NCBI GenBank assembly: GCA_963677915.2
Contig: CAXXGE010000028.1
Location: forward strand, 251,460-315,459
Source of the DNA: G963677915 sp963677915
GTDB taxonomy: Bacteria; Bacillota; Clostridia; Lachnospirales; Vallitaleaceae
Direction: 5' to 3'
DNA length: 64,000 nt
In this document: positions 8,010 through 15,176 of the stretch, piece after piece
Position numbering within the stretch: position 1 is the stretch's first letter
How the letters are laid out: each line of letters begins with the position of its first letter
The notes under the pieces: generated by a model
Told to the model about the DNA's origin: nothing
The model's database searches: none
Seen by the model: the letters and a program-made list of their open reading frames with translations, nothing else
Program-made: the position numbers and the translations under genes

Positions 8010-8153
8010 GTGAACGATAAACAGAAGCATGTAGACCCAACGCCAGAACATGGTAAAGACAATCAACACGGTCACAATGGTCCGCAAGGACCTAAGGGTC
8101 GCAATACAAAGCCTGGAACAAGTCATTCTATCTTTGTTGATGTAGATGCTTAG
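8010..8153 (+). CDS. small Gly/His-rich protein, first gene of the E2-like operon
   Basis: This is a 47-codon gene. GTG 8010 is preceded by a strong AAGGAGG; the open frame extends upstream to 7959 but no SD supports that start. The product is hydrophilic and rich in His, Gly, Pro and Asn (EHGKDNQHGHNGPQGPKG), ending in a short hydrophobic strand (SIFVDVDA). It overlaps the next gene by 8 nt, so the two are translationally coupled. The last strand resembles the beginning of a beta-grasp domain, so the gene could be a truncated ubiquitin-like or modifier protein. That idea rests only on position and a few residues. It could equally be a short, disordered partner or leader of the E2-like protein. 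Confidence 0.55.
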   Translation: MNDKQKHVDPTPEHGKDNQHGHNGPQGPKGRNTKPGTSHSIFVDVDA

Positions 8154-9021
8154 TGCATCTGAAGTCAAAGAAATCCAAACAGAGTATCTATCCTTCAGTG
8201 TTCATTACACTGAGATGGATGGTGCAACTGAATGGTACAGTGTTGAACTCACACCGATGGCGGACAGAGAGAATCTGTCTGCCATCATTGATGACATTAA
8301 CTCAAACAATATTGTGACGGTCGTCAACGGTGGAGTGTATCATTCTAAGGATTGTACGGAGCATCATAGTGGGCAAACGCCATACAAGAAGTATTTGGAC
8401 CTAATCAATCCGGTTAGTTTTAAAATTGCAATCTTTGATAGATTCACTTCAGACGATGCTGAGATACACAGACCTGATGTCTTTGTAATACAACCTGAAA
8501 TTAGCATGTATAACTATCCATATCACCCGCATCTCAACTGGGATACGACCCATTTAAACTCACTGTGTTTTTTGGATGATTATCAAACACTTCCACAAAA
8601 TAACAGAGTAGGACGTATTCTTTCAATATTGGATTATGCAAGTATATGGTTGCTCCGACATCAGATTTGGAAGATTATGATTAAAGATGATGAATGCACC
8701 ATAGAACCATGGATTGGTCCATCAGTACAAGCAAACTATACTGATGCGAACTTTATTGCAAAAGATAAAGATGAGATGGCGCGAGATGTGTATTTCCCTT
8801 TGATACAACCAAAAGGAAAATGCAGATGTGGTTCTGGTAATCTGTATGAGCAGTGTTGTATGATTTCGGATTTAATTAAAAGCCTTAACATACCACCAAG
8901 AGAGGTCCAGAGGGTTATGAGCGTATACGACTTTCAGAAACATTGGAATGACAATGTAAGGAAGCATCAAGTCAATCACAAAGGTATCCTAAGGCAAGAG
9001 ACGAGTCGCCACACCTCCTAA
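8146..9021 (+). CDS. ubiquitin-conjugating (E2)-like protein with C-terminal SEC-C zinc motif
   Basis: The protein has 291 residues. Residues ~88-180 read as a bacterial E2 fold: strands SFKIAIF and DVFVIQPE, then YPYHPHL at 124-130, a candidate catalytic Cys141 in NSLCFL, and a helical WLLRHQIW (168-175). The order proline-rich HPH, then LC, then a WL..H..W helix is the signature of prokaryotic E2-like families that accept a ubiquitin-like modifier on the cysteine. Residues ~226-238 (CRCGSGNLYEQCC) are a complete SEC-C zinc motif, as found at the SecA C-terminus and in many nucleic-acid or protein adaptors. No E1, JAB peptidase or clear ubiquitin-like gene is adjacent. The enzyme would need a partner from elsewhere or act differently. 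Conjugation activity is inference. Confidence 0.65.
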   Translation: MLSASEVKEIQTEYLSFSVHYTEMDGATEWYSVELTPMADRENLSAIIDDINSNNIVTVVNGGVYHSKDCTEHHSGQTPYKKYLDLINPVSFKIAIFDRFTSDDAEIHRPDVFVIQPEISMYNYPYHPHLNWDTTHLNSLCFLDDYQTLPQNNRVGRILSILDYASIWLLRHQIWKIMIKDDECTIEPWIGPSVQANYTDANFIAKDKDEMARDVYFPLIQPKGKCRCGSGNLYEQCCMISDLIKSLNIPPREVQRVMSVYDFQKHWNDNVRKHQVNHKGILRQETSRHTS

Positions 9022-9038
9022 ATTAAGAAAGGATTTAT

Positions 9039-9278
9039 ATGGCGAAAAGAGTAACTAGTAAGAAAGCAGCATCCGCAGCTTCAAAGACATTACGAAGTGG
9101 AAGCACAGCTAAAAAATCAAAGGCAGCGGCAGGTAGTGCTTTGTCTCAAACCAATGCTCCTAAAAAGAGTACAAGTAAAAAGGCAGCTACTGCAGCATCA
9201 AAGACTTTACGAGATGGTCGAACAAGTAAAGCTTCAAAAGCAGCGGCAGGTAGTGCGCTGTCACAAAGAGCTCGTTAG
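9039..9278 (+). CDS. lysine/alanine-rich tandem-repeat protein
   Basis: This is a 79-residue protein starting 17 nt after the E2-like gene with AAGAAAGGA upstream. It consists of two near-identical units of about 38 residues. Each contains SKKAA.AASKTLR, a short linker, SKAAAGSALSQ, and either a spacer or the end of the protein. It is very basic (pI clearly high) and low in hydrophobic residues. Similar AAGSALSQ-ending proteins occur in bacterial islands with no assigned role. The composition suggests nucleic-acid binding. Given its place in the operon it could also be the substrate of the E2-like enzyme, with lysines as acceptors. A terminator follows directly, so this closes the operon. Confidence 0.65.
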   Translation: MAKRVTSKKAASAASKTLRSGSTAKKSKAAAGSALSQTNAPKKSTSKKAATAASKTLRDGRTSKASKAAAGSALSQRAR

Positions 9279-9286
9279 ATTTGATT

Positions 9287-9321
9287 GGGGAGTATCCGAG
9301 AGGGTACTCCCTTCTTTCTTG
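9287..9321 (+). terminator. terminator of the E2-like operon
   Basis: GGGAGTA and CC pair with GG and TACTCCC around a GAGA loop, with a C/T-rich tail (TTCTTTCTT) to 9321. Confidence 0.75.
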
Positions 9322-9362
9322 TAAAAGAGATGAAAGACACCTGCGCCTGGTATCTTTTCTCC

Positions 9363-9511
9363 TGTATTTATTTTATACATTGCAGGCTATAGTAACATAC
9401 GATAAAATGGAGGTAGATTTATTTGTGGGGGCAAATAAATGAGGGGTAACTTCATATTAATTTAAGTGCGTTTATTATGCCCTTGCTCTGTTTGAGTAGG
9501 GGTTTTTTATA
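9363..9511 (+). ncRNA. predicted small RNA C, copy 1
   Basis: This ~149-bp unit is nearly identical to 14978-15126. It contains its own promoter, TTGCAG (9380-9385), 17 bp, TAAAAT (9403-9408), and a terminator hairpin followed by TTTTTT at about 9479-9510, predicting a ~95-nt RNA from about 9415. GGGC-A-AATAAAT (9429-9440) can pair with GTTTATT-AT-GCCC (9470-9482), competing with the terminator stem, which uses the same GCCC. The two copies differ at positions that keep this pairing. The only short frame (ATGAGGGG..., 9440) is destroyed in copy 2, so the RNA is not coding. Confidence 0.6.
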
Positions 9512-9580
9512 TTAGAAGTAGAGTTAATTGTTTATTGAGAAGAGCACAAACGAGCAGTTACTAAATAATATCGTATCTAT
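9512..9580. other. gap between small RNA C and the transposase stop
   Basis: Nothing recognisable. The left end of the IS66-type element should lie near here, but I could not identify a terminal inverted repeat. Confidence 0.2.
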
Positions 9581-11095
9581 TCAGTCAGCCTCAAATAGCA
9601 ACCTATAATCGTCGCCTTCAAGAGCTGCTTTAATTGCTTCATGTGTATTGATGCCATGTTTCTTGGCTGTTCCAAGATATGACTTTATCGTCATGAATGT
9701 GTCTGCACCTTTTAACGTTCTGAAGCAGCCACTGACTTTTGCTTTGATTTTTATCATCCGAATACTTTGCTCTGCAATGTTGTTCGTAAAGGGAACATTG
9801 AAATCATGAATAAATTGGCAGACTTCTCCCTTGTGGTCGATTAACCTATCGATGAGGGCAAGAACGGTACCTTTTTTGATTCGTCCTTTCTTTCCAGGAA
9901 CTCTCTCAGGAGTTGGATTCTGCTCCTTTGCCACTGCCATTATCCGGTCGTATTCATCACTGAATTTACGGCTATGATAATAGCTGATTGAGGTTTTCCT
10001 TTTTTCCATAGCTTTGTTCTTCGCTTTGTTCATCTTCAGCAGCAGCTTTTGGAAAGCTTCCGGCCACTCTTTTTGCTCCTTATGGTGGTCAATAACCCCA
10101 TTTAACTCTCGGAGCAAGTGAGCTGCACACACGGCATGTTGGAGATTATACATCCAGTAGGAAGCCCAAAAGTCATGGATTATCAGCCCATCGAAATCAG
10201 GAAGAAAGCCTATGGCATCCATACCTTCTTTGCCTCGCTTTTTGTTTATCCCGAGATAGGTATAGTCCTTATCACAGGCACTATGGACCCAGTGAAGACT
10301 TCCTGCTGTACGCAGACCGGTTTCATCACAATGGATAACCGATTTGTTAAGCAATGCAGTTCGAATACTCTCAACCGTGTCTTCCACTTTATTGGCAAAC
10401 CTGCTGACCATGGCATTGACGGTTCCGACACTGATCGGCAACCCCAATACAGAGGACAAGATATCATGTGTCCGTTGCACGCCCACCATCCCTTCGGTGT
10501 TGAGAGCTATAGCAAGTGCTTGGACGTTGGTGCCGTATTGCATGCTCGAGTTGATTGAATCCGGAAATTCACCACTGATGACTTGATGTTTCTCAAGTGG
10601 ACATACATACGATTCTGTGTAATGGGGAACTATGGTTGTTTTTATTTCGACATCAATAACGTTCCTGATGGCAGACCGGCCGCAGCTCACACATTCATTC
10701 TCATAAGGACAGCCTTTACAGGCTTTGGGTCTGTGTACTATCGGGTCATCAGAGGTTGCCATCAGCGTGAGTCCGCTGCCTTTATGACCTTTTTGCCCAC
10801 CGGGTTTTCTGCCGGAAGGTTTCCGAAGACTTTTGGGGCTTGGCTTGGCAAGGCCATCAGAAGACGGCGGCTTGGAACTGTTTTTGGAATTCTTGCCTAT
10901 TTGCTCTTTCAAAGATTCAATGGTTTTCACCAGTTGGGCAATCGTGTGGTTCAATTCCTCATTGGTTTGAACCTGCTTCTCAGAAGAAGCAGCCATTGCT
11001 TCCAGGGTTTTTGACATGGTATCAATGGTCTTGCTCATAGATGCAATTTGCTGTTTTTGTTCTTCGTTTTCTTTGAGTAATTCTTCGTGAGTCAC
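9581..11095 (-). CDS. IS66-family transposase
   Basis: This is a DDE transposase of the IS66 family. The chosen start is the GTG at 11095, behind AGAAGGTGAA; a longer frame from 11164 is open but lacks an SD. The product is ~504 residues. It has an N-terminal coiled coil with the Q.GKNSKNSSKPPSSD motif and a GRKPGGQKGHKG linker. A zinc-binding CKGCPYENECVSCG follows, then a catalytic core with IHCDETGLR, IHDFWASY and NNIAEQSIRM supplying the DDE residues. Length and intactness suggest a functional enzyme. No accessory tnpA/tnpB (IS66 Orf1/Orf2) genes are beside it, which fits the ISBst12-like subgroup with a single gene. Its base composition is closer to the core genome than to the surrounding island, so it is a later arrival. 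Confidence 0.93.
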   Translation of the reverse strand: MTHEELLKENEEQKQQIASMSKTIDTMSKTLEAMAASSEKQVQTNEELNHTIAQLVKTIESLKEQIGKNSKNSSKPPSSDGLAKPSPKSLRKPSGRKPGGQKGHKGSGLTLMATSDDPIVHRPKACKGCPYENECVSCGRSAIRNVIDVEIKTTIVPHYTESYVCPLEKHQVISGEFPDSINSSMQYGTNVQALAIALNTEGMVGVQRTHDILSSVLGLPISVGTVNAMVSRFANKVEDTVESIRTALLNKSVIHCDETGLRTAGSLHWVHSACDKDYTYLGINKKRGKEGMDAIGFLPDFDGLIIHDFWASYWMYNLQHAVCAAHLLRELNGVIDHHKEQKEWPEAFQKLLLKMNKAKNKAMEKRKTSISYYHSRKFSDEYDRIMAVAKEQNPTPERVPGKKGRIKKGTVLALIDRLIDHKGEVCQFIHDFNVPFTNNIAEQSIRMIKIKAKVSGCFRTLKGADTFMTIKSYLGTAKKHGINTHEAIKAALEGDDYRLLFEAD

Positions 11096-11340
11096 AGGTT
11101 CACCTTCTCTCGTTTTCTCTACTAATATTATAGTGAAAACGGCAGGCAAAGGCGAATGTGCCACAAAAGACCTTCGTCATTATGACGTGTTGACAACTCT
11201 TGGTTTATTGGAGCAAATCATAAGCCGACCAAGTGGCACATGGAAGTTATCCACTGAAATCAAGGCCAAAGATGATTTATATGCCAATAGTACGATGATT
11301 TTGCCAGCCAATAAAAAGTAGAAACTATCAACAGGCAGCA
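9581..11340 (-). mobile_element. IS66-like insertion sequence, ends not resolved
   Basis: The transposase plus its upstream flank form an insertion sequence of roughly 1.6-1.8 kb. The higher-GC stretch extends to about 11290 on the right. I could not find matching terminal inverted repeats or the target duplication by eye, so the boundaries given are approximate. Confidence 0.5.
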
Positions 11341-11442
11341 GATGCAGTTAAAACTTTTTCAAATTCAGCGAATGTCACAAAATCAATGGAAAATGCGAGC
11401 CGACTGAACAGTTACATAATATCTAATAAGGAGGTAACATTA
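11096..11442. other. flank of the insertion sequence, no gene seen
   Basis: A frame at 11133-11321 has no SD and lies antisense to the transposase leader. I consider it non-coding. The right end of the IS should be in here. Confidence 0.3.
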
Positions 11443-11979
11443 ATGAAGAAAAAAAATAGGGTAATAGGAGTGCTTATGGGATTGGTTTTAGGACCATTGT
11501 CAGGTTTTTATGTTACTGCTAAAGGAACTCTTTACCTCTGTCTTTTAATGATACCATTTATACTAATCGTAACATTTTGGGACTTAAGTGTTCCCTCTTG
11601 GGGAACAAAAATATTCGGTTTGATTTTCGCATACATTAACTATCGTGTGATATCTGCTAGAAATAAAGGTATTGATGATATCGACTATGAAATAGCTGAG
11701 TATACAGCAATCGAGTACATGGAACATATAAAAGAGTTGAAGGACGAAGTAGCAGCAGCGTACATGGGAATCGCTTTTGCTAATGTGTTTAGCTTCTATA
11801 TTGGCCTAGCAATGTTAGGGTATATAATTGATGCTTTTGTGCTAGGGGAGATTTGGAGAGGTATACTATTAATAATAGCAACCCCGTTCATATATGGTAG
11901 TATATCTTGGGTTTTTGGTATTGTTGCTAGTCTGTTGTTACCGATTGTTATGGGGGTTGAATCAATAATTGATAATTAG
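11443..11979 (+). CDS. hypothetical polytopic membrane protein
   Basis: The protein has 178 residues from ATG 11443 with TAAGGAGG at good distance; the longer frame from 11386 has no SD. About four hydrophobic segments are visible: residues ~7-25 and 28-45 close together, then ~100-125 and ~140-170 after a charged central stretch (ISARNKGIDDIDYEIAEYTA). I recognise no family. It is the first of three small membrane-associated genes in a row (11443-13041), each with its own SD and separated by ~110-130 nt, so they may be one transcript. The function could be envelope-related or an immunity-type role; nothing specific can be read from the sequence. Confidence 0.6.
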   Translation: MKKKNRVIGVLMGLVLGPLSGFYVTAKGTLYLCLLMIPFILIVTFWDLSVPSWGTKIFGLIFAYINYRVISARNKGIDDIDYEIAEYTAIEYMEHIKELKDEVAAAYMGIAFANVFSFYIGLAMLGYIIDAFVLGEIWRGILLIIATPFIYGSISWVFGIVASLLLPIVMGVESIIDN

Positions 11980-12091
11980 TAATTTTATGTTGAGAAGTGA
12001 ACAATATATTGGCAACTTATCACTAGCAGTAATAGATACAGCATTAATCAATTAAATACAAAATGGTTGTAGAGCTAAGGAAGAGGAGAAT

Positions 12092-12682
12092 ATGAAAACG
12101 ATATTATCAGGGATATGCGTGCTGTCAGCAGTAGCATATGCAATTGGCTTCTTAAGAGGTATAACTAAACTAATAAGAAGAGAAGGCAAGTCAAATGACA
12201 ACCTTAAACAGCTGAATCCATATTACACTTTCAAGGAACATCTAGAAGGAACGAAATACAGCGAGCAAAGTAGAAGTTATATTGCTTTGGCTCTAAGTGT
12301 TACAGCTCTGATAGGTGTTGCAATGTTTGTGCTGCCATACACAAGATACGGAAGTGAAAATCTTGATAGTGAGTTTAGAAAAAAGCAGTTTACGACCTAC
12401 TACTATGCAAACTTTCAGCCAGAAGACTCGGAGAGCAAATTCTATAAACTGATTGTGGAAATTGAATATGATTCAAAAGACGCTTATGATGGATGGAGCG
12501 GCGTTAATATCAAGAAGGCCTACTTCCCAAATGGTGGTTATGTCTGGATAGATGATGTGTTCGACCCTGTGTGGTTTGGAGAAAAGGCAGAGGTATGGGA
12601 CAGCGATGGAAGGCATTGGGATGTGGAACTTGTTAATGAAAAGCCAGATGACGAAATATTACATGAGTGGAAAGTAAATTAG
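12092..12682 (+). CDS. hypothetical membrane-anchored protein
   Basis: The protein has 196 residues. AAGAGGAG precedes the ATG by ~5 nt. A signal-anchor-like segment at residues 1-22 and a second hydrophobic segment at about 65-85 flank a basic cytoplasmic loop. The C-terminal ~110 residues are hydrophilic and rich in aromatic and acidic residues (YYANFQPEDSESKFYKL, WSGVNIKKAYFPNGGYVW), and probably form an extracytoplasmic beta-rich domain. No family is recognised. It sits between two other small membrane proteins of the island. Confidence 0.55.
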   Translation: MKTILSGICVLSAVAYAIGFLRGITKLIRREGKSNDNLKQLNPYYTFKEHLEGTKYSEQSRSYIALALSVTALIGVAMFVLPYTRYGSENLDSEFRKKQFTTYYYANFQPEDSESKFYKLIVEIEYDSKDAYDGWSGVNIKKAYFPNGGYVWIDDVFDPVWFGEKAEVWDSDGRHWDVELVNEKPDDEILHEWKVN

Positions 12683-12807
12683 ACAAAGACACCCTTTCGA
12701 CGTACATTGTGAAGAAAAATCAAAGATAAACTATAAGTGGGACTTTGTAACCATAAACATCAATATGTGGGTCGATGTTGACAGAGAATAAAACAAAAGG
12801 AGTATAC

Positions 12808-13041
12808 ATGAAAGAGAATGAAACAGGTAGAAATATCAAAGGACTAGCATTCATTATCGCAATACTGGGAGTATGTGGCTGTTTTGCCATAGCATTGCCA
12901 ATTTATGTAAGAACTGGAGATATACTGGTTGCGCTTGCTGAAGTTATACCATATCTCATAGGTATTTTGATAAGTTATGTGATGATGCATGGATTTGGTG
13001 AATTATTAATTGTTCTTCAGAAGATTGCGGATAAAGACTGA
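12808..13041 (+). CDS. small membrane protein with two transmembrane segments
   Basis: The protein has 77 residues from ATG 12808 behind AAAGGAG; an upstream in-frame start at 12775 lacks an SD. Two hydrophobic segments (residues ~11-33 and ~42-66) are connected by a short polar loop with VRTGDI. The ends are charged. This is the size and shape of many island-encoded small membrane proteins (holin-like, immunity or toxin-like), but no family can be named. A short GC stem just after the stop (AAACC/GGTTT, 13049-13062) may end transcription. Confidence 0.5.
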   Translation: MKENETGRNIKGLAFIIAILGVCGCFAIALPIYVRTGDILVALAEVIPYLIGILISYVMMHGFGELLIVLQKIADKD

Positions 13042-13111
13042 GTCATTAAACCGTCCGTGGTTTGTAATTTAAGGTAGCCACACTAACCGCCTCTATTAGC
13101 TCATATCGAGT

Positions 13112-13300
13112 ATGGGGGAAGGAAAAAGCTCAGGATTTCAACTCCTTTTGGTCGGATGTGGCATTAGCTTAACACATATCACGAAAATTCTGGAGCATCG
13201 TCTGGAATTAAAAGAAGAATTTTATCTGTTTTCATCGGCGAATAAGTCACCAGATTATGGTGTCTTATGCCGCTGTCGATTTTGGTCATACAAAGTGTAA
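13112..13300 (+). pseudogene. ORF ending in a degraded copy of the 13565 gene's 3' end
   Basis: This is a 62-codon frame without a convincing SD. Its last residues, CRFWSYKV, and the bases after the stop (GTAAGGCTCT) resemble the end of the gene at 13565-13828 (CRWWLFKV, then GGCGC). A third, more degraded copy of this end is at 14926-14950. I read it as a relic of a duplicated small gene rather than a working one. Confidence 0.35.
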
Positions 13301-13370
13301 GGCTCTAGTATAGACATTGGCTTATTAATTTGAACAATATGAACATTTTGCAACTAAGGATAAAATAGTA

Positions 13371-13507
13371 TTGACATGTGCTATCTGTATAATGTAGTAT
13401 ATTAACACCCTAGATGTTCTGTTTCTCATTAGTCACAGGATGTCTAACCCCTTATTAATTATTTATACTCCCCTCATCGGAAGAAGGCTCTCTTTAGAGT
13501 CTTTTTC
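13371..13507 (+). ncRNA. predicted small RNA B with C-rich UCCC-type motif
   Basis: TTGACA (13371-13376), 18 bp, TAGTAT (13395-13400) predicts a start near 13407. An 11-bp stem AGATGTTCTGT/ACAGGATGTCT is followed by the tract AATTATTTATACTCCCC and CTCATC (to 13478). A terminator then follows, AAGGCTCT/AGAGTCTT with a U-run (13484-13507). Promoter spacing, stem, tract and terminator follow the same order as in small RNA A at 606-745. Only the C-rich tract is conserved in sequence. No reading frame is conserved. A regulatory RNA is the best reading. Confidence 0.55.
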
Positions 13508-13515
13508 TATGCCTA

Positions 13516-13544
13516 TTTACACGAACACCAGTTCGTATTATAAT
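13516..13544 (+). promoter_or_regulatory. promoter with LexA (SOS) box in the spacer
   Basis: TTTACA (13516-13521), 17 bp, TATAAT (13539-13544). The spacer contains CGAACACCAGTTCG (13522-13535), a full match to the Gram-positive LexA box CGAAC-N4-GTTYG. The chromosomal lexA/yneA boxes in this same window (59694-59775) follow the same rule. Induction of the next gene by DNA damage is therefore expected. Confidence 0.75.
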
Positions 13545-13564
13545 TGACGTAAGGAGTGATGTAT

Positions 13565-13828
13565 ATGACAACTATAGCAAAGCCCATAAAGATGGTTTTA
13601 TGGACGCAGGAGGATGGCAGGATTCATCCGCTGCGTTTCCAATTAAAGCGCAAGGACGGAAGCGAACAAGTCTGTCAAATAACAAGAGTATTCGGCGTGG
13701 ATGAGAACAAGTTCTCTGGAAACAAGACGCTTTTGTTCAATTCAGAGTTTAAGTTGGATGACCGATACTTTCCTTGTATTCTCAAGTATGAATTGGAAAG
13801 CTGCAGGTGGTGGCTGTTCAAGGTGTAA
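13565..13828 (+). CDS. small SOS-regulated protein of unknown function
   Basis: The protein has 87 residues from ATG 13565, 8 nt after AAGGAG; an upstream in-frame ATG at 13556 overlaps the SD. It has a compact beta-rich pattern: HPLRFQL, VCQITRVFG, then the C-terminal YELESCRWWLFKV. This C-terminal signature belongs to a small Firmicutes family that, from memory, often sits beside Y-family polymerase genes; no polymerase is next to it here. The LexA box in its promoter supports a DNA-damage role. Two degraded copies of its 3' end lie at 13270-13300 and 14926-14950, so the gene has been duplicated and lost nearby. It is convergent with an exonuclease gene that may serve the same response. Confidence 0.65.
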   Translation: MTTIAKPIKMVLWTQEDGRIHPLRFQLKRKDGSEQVCQITRVFGVDENKFSGNKTLLFNSEFKLDDRYFPCILKYELESCRWWLFKV

Positions 13829-13841
13829 GGCGCATTGAAAA

Positions 13842-13867
13842 AGGCACTAGTTAGTATACTAGTGCCT
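13842..13867 (-). terminator. terminator between convergent genes
   Basis: AGGCACTAG (13842-13850) pairs with CTAGTGCCT (13859-13867). The U-run is on the minus strand (TTTTTC), so it mainly serves the exonuclease gene. Confidence 0.75.
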
Positions 13868-13885
13868 CCTCGATATCGAAGCAAA

Positions 13886-14812
13886 TTACCCTAAGTATTC
13901 GAAAAAGTCATCCTCGGAAATGATTTCTAAATCTTGTCCTTCACCGATATACTTCTCAGCCCTAATCATTTTTGTGCTTTTGTTACCGTTCTTGAAATTG
14001 CCATAATCAGCTCTGCCAACGATAAGCACATTCGTTTTCTTAGTGATATCGCCTGCTGGCTTGCCGCCTTTTTCGCCAATAAGTTCCATTGCATCCGCTC
14101 TGGGAACCGATAAGGTTCCAGTTATGACAACTGTCTTGCCAAAGAAGAAATTGTCCTCATCGGCATTGGCATTGACATCTACAGAGGCAGCAACATTTCT
14201 GTAATTTTTATGGCTATTAGTGGAATCCTTGTTCATACGTGCAGATGTATAAGTATTGTAATCAACAAAGCCCTTGTTGTACTTGACTTTATCAAAAAGG
14301 CTTTCAAATGAATCAAGGTTATGCTCAGTGAGAATTGCCAACATTAGCTTGCCGCAGGATACTGCATCTGATTCAGCATTGTGATGCTGCAAATCTATAC
14401 CAAGATGCTCGCAAAGTGTATCAAGCCTATAATTGACCAAACCTTTGAATGTTCTTCTTGAAAGTGAGAGAGTGCAGGCATAGTTGAAAAGGTAGTCTTT
14501 GGTATCACAAGATTCCAATATTCTTGCTAGTATACCGATATCAAATGGGGCGTAGTGTGCTACGACCATTTTACCATTCACCATTTTTGCAATATCAGGA
14601 ATTAAATCACACAGCTTAGGTGCATCTTTAACGGCCTCTGGTGTAATACCATGTATACGTATAGTGTTCTTGTCAAAGTTACCTGCTGGCTGGTAAATGA
14701 GAGAATAGAATTTATCGGTTGGCTTGCCGTCAACAAAGTTGACTAGTGAGACCGAACACGGCTCCTTTTCCTTGTTGATTGTTTCAAAATCAATAGCGAC
14801 AAAATTTTCCAT
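13886..14812 (-). CDS. DnaQ-like 3'-5' exonuclease with C-terminal BRCT domain
   Basis: The protein has 308 residues; ATG 14812 follows AAGGAGG. Residues 1-165 form a DEDDh exonuclease: FVAIDFETI (first Asp/Glu pair), VAHYAPFDIGIL, and HNAESDAVSCG with the catalytic His and Asp. After a linker (~165-220), residues ~222-308 form a BRCT domain (FGKTVVITGTL, KGGKPAGDITKKTNVLIVG). This exonuclease-BRCT arrangement resembles the DNA polymerase III epsilon-like proteins of Firmicutes and should act in DNA repair or proofreading of single strands. It is convergent with the SOS-controlled gene at 13565; no LexA box is evident at its own promoter. Confidence 0.9.
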   Translation of the reverse strand: MENFVAIDFETINKEKEPCSVSLVNFVDGKPTDKFYSLIYQPAGNFDKNTIRIHGITPEAVKDAPKLCDLIPDIAKMVNGKMVVAHYAPFDIGILARILESCDTKDYLFNYACTLSLSRRTFKGLVNYRLDTLCEHLGIDLQHHNAESDAVSCGKLMLAILTEHNLDSFESLFDKVKYNKGFVDYNTYTSARMNKDSTNSHKNYRNVAASVDVNANADEDNFFFGKTVVITGTLSVPRADAMELIGEKGGKPAGDITKKTNVLIVGRADYGNFKNGNKSTKMIRAEKYIGEGQDLEIISEDDFFEYLG

Positions 14813-14925
14813 ATGCGTTACCTCCTTATTAAATTGTATTTATAGCCCTCAAGATAATGATAGCACAACGAAATATAGATAACATATATTGAAGCACTGT
14901 CTATTGTATAAAATATAAACATTCA

Positions 14926-14951
14926 ATTTGGTGGCTGTTTAAGGTGTGAGG
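14926..14951 (+). pseudogene. relic of the WWLFKV-type gene 3' end
   Basis: TTTGGTGGCTGTT and AGGTGTGAGGC match the end of the gene at 13565 (GTGGTGGCTGTT, AAGGTGTAAGGC) with one base missing. Only this short tail remains, directly upstream of the second copy of small RNA C. Confidence 0.4.
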
Positions 14952-14977
14952 CTCTGGAAGATACTGAGTTCTAATTT

Positions 14978-15126
14978 TTGTATTTATTTTATACGTTGCA
15001 GGCTATAGCAACATAAGATAAAATGGAGGTAGATTTATTTGTGGGGGCAAGTAAACGAGGGGTAACTACATATTGATTTAAGTGCGTTTATTATGCCCTT
15101 GCTCTGTTTGAGTAGGGCTTTTTTGT
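14978..15126 (+). ncRNA. predicted small RNA C, copy 2
   Basis: This is the second copy of the unit at 9363-9511, with the same promoter (TTGCAG 14995-15000, 17 bp, TAAAAT 15018-15023) and terminator (GCCC...GGGC plus T-run to 15126). Differences from copy 1 include AGTAAAC for AATAAAT in the 5' arm of a long-range stem. These changes keep pairing to GTTTATT (15085-15091), one turning U-G into C-G. The predicted RNA runs from about 15030 to 15126. A small membrane-protein gene follows 50 nt downstream. Confidence 0.6.
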
Positions 15127-15176
15127 TTTCCGTCAATCAGATACAATGAACAAGTGGTGAATAAAGGAGGAGAACT

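Noticed and set aside
10118..11321. Several long frames on the plus strand across the transposase
   Set aside because: They are antisense to a clearly conserved IS66 transposase and have no ribosome binding sites.
9512..11442. Terminal inverted repeats of the IS66-type element
   Set aside because: CAGTTAC-like words near 9555 and 11408 are in direct, not inverted, orientation; no convincing pair was found.
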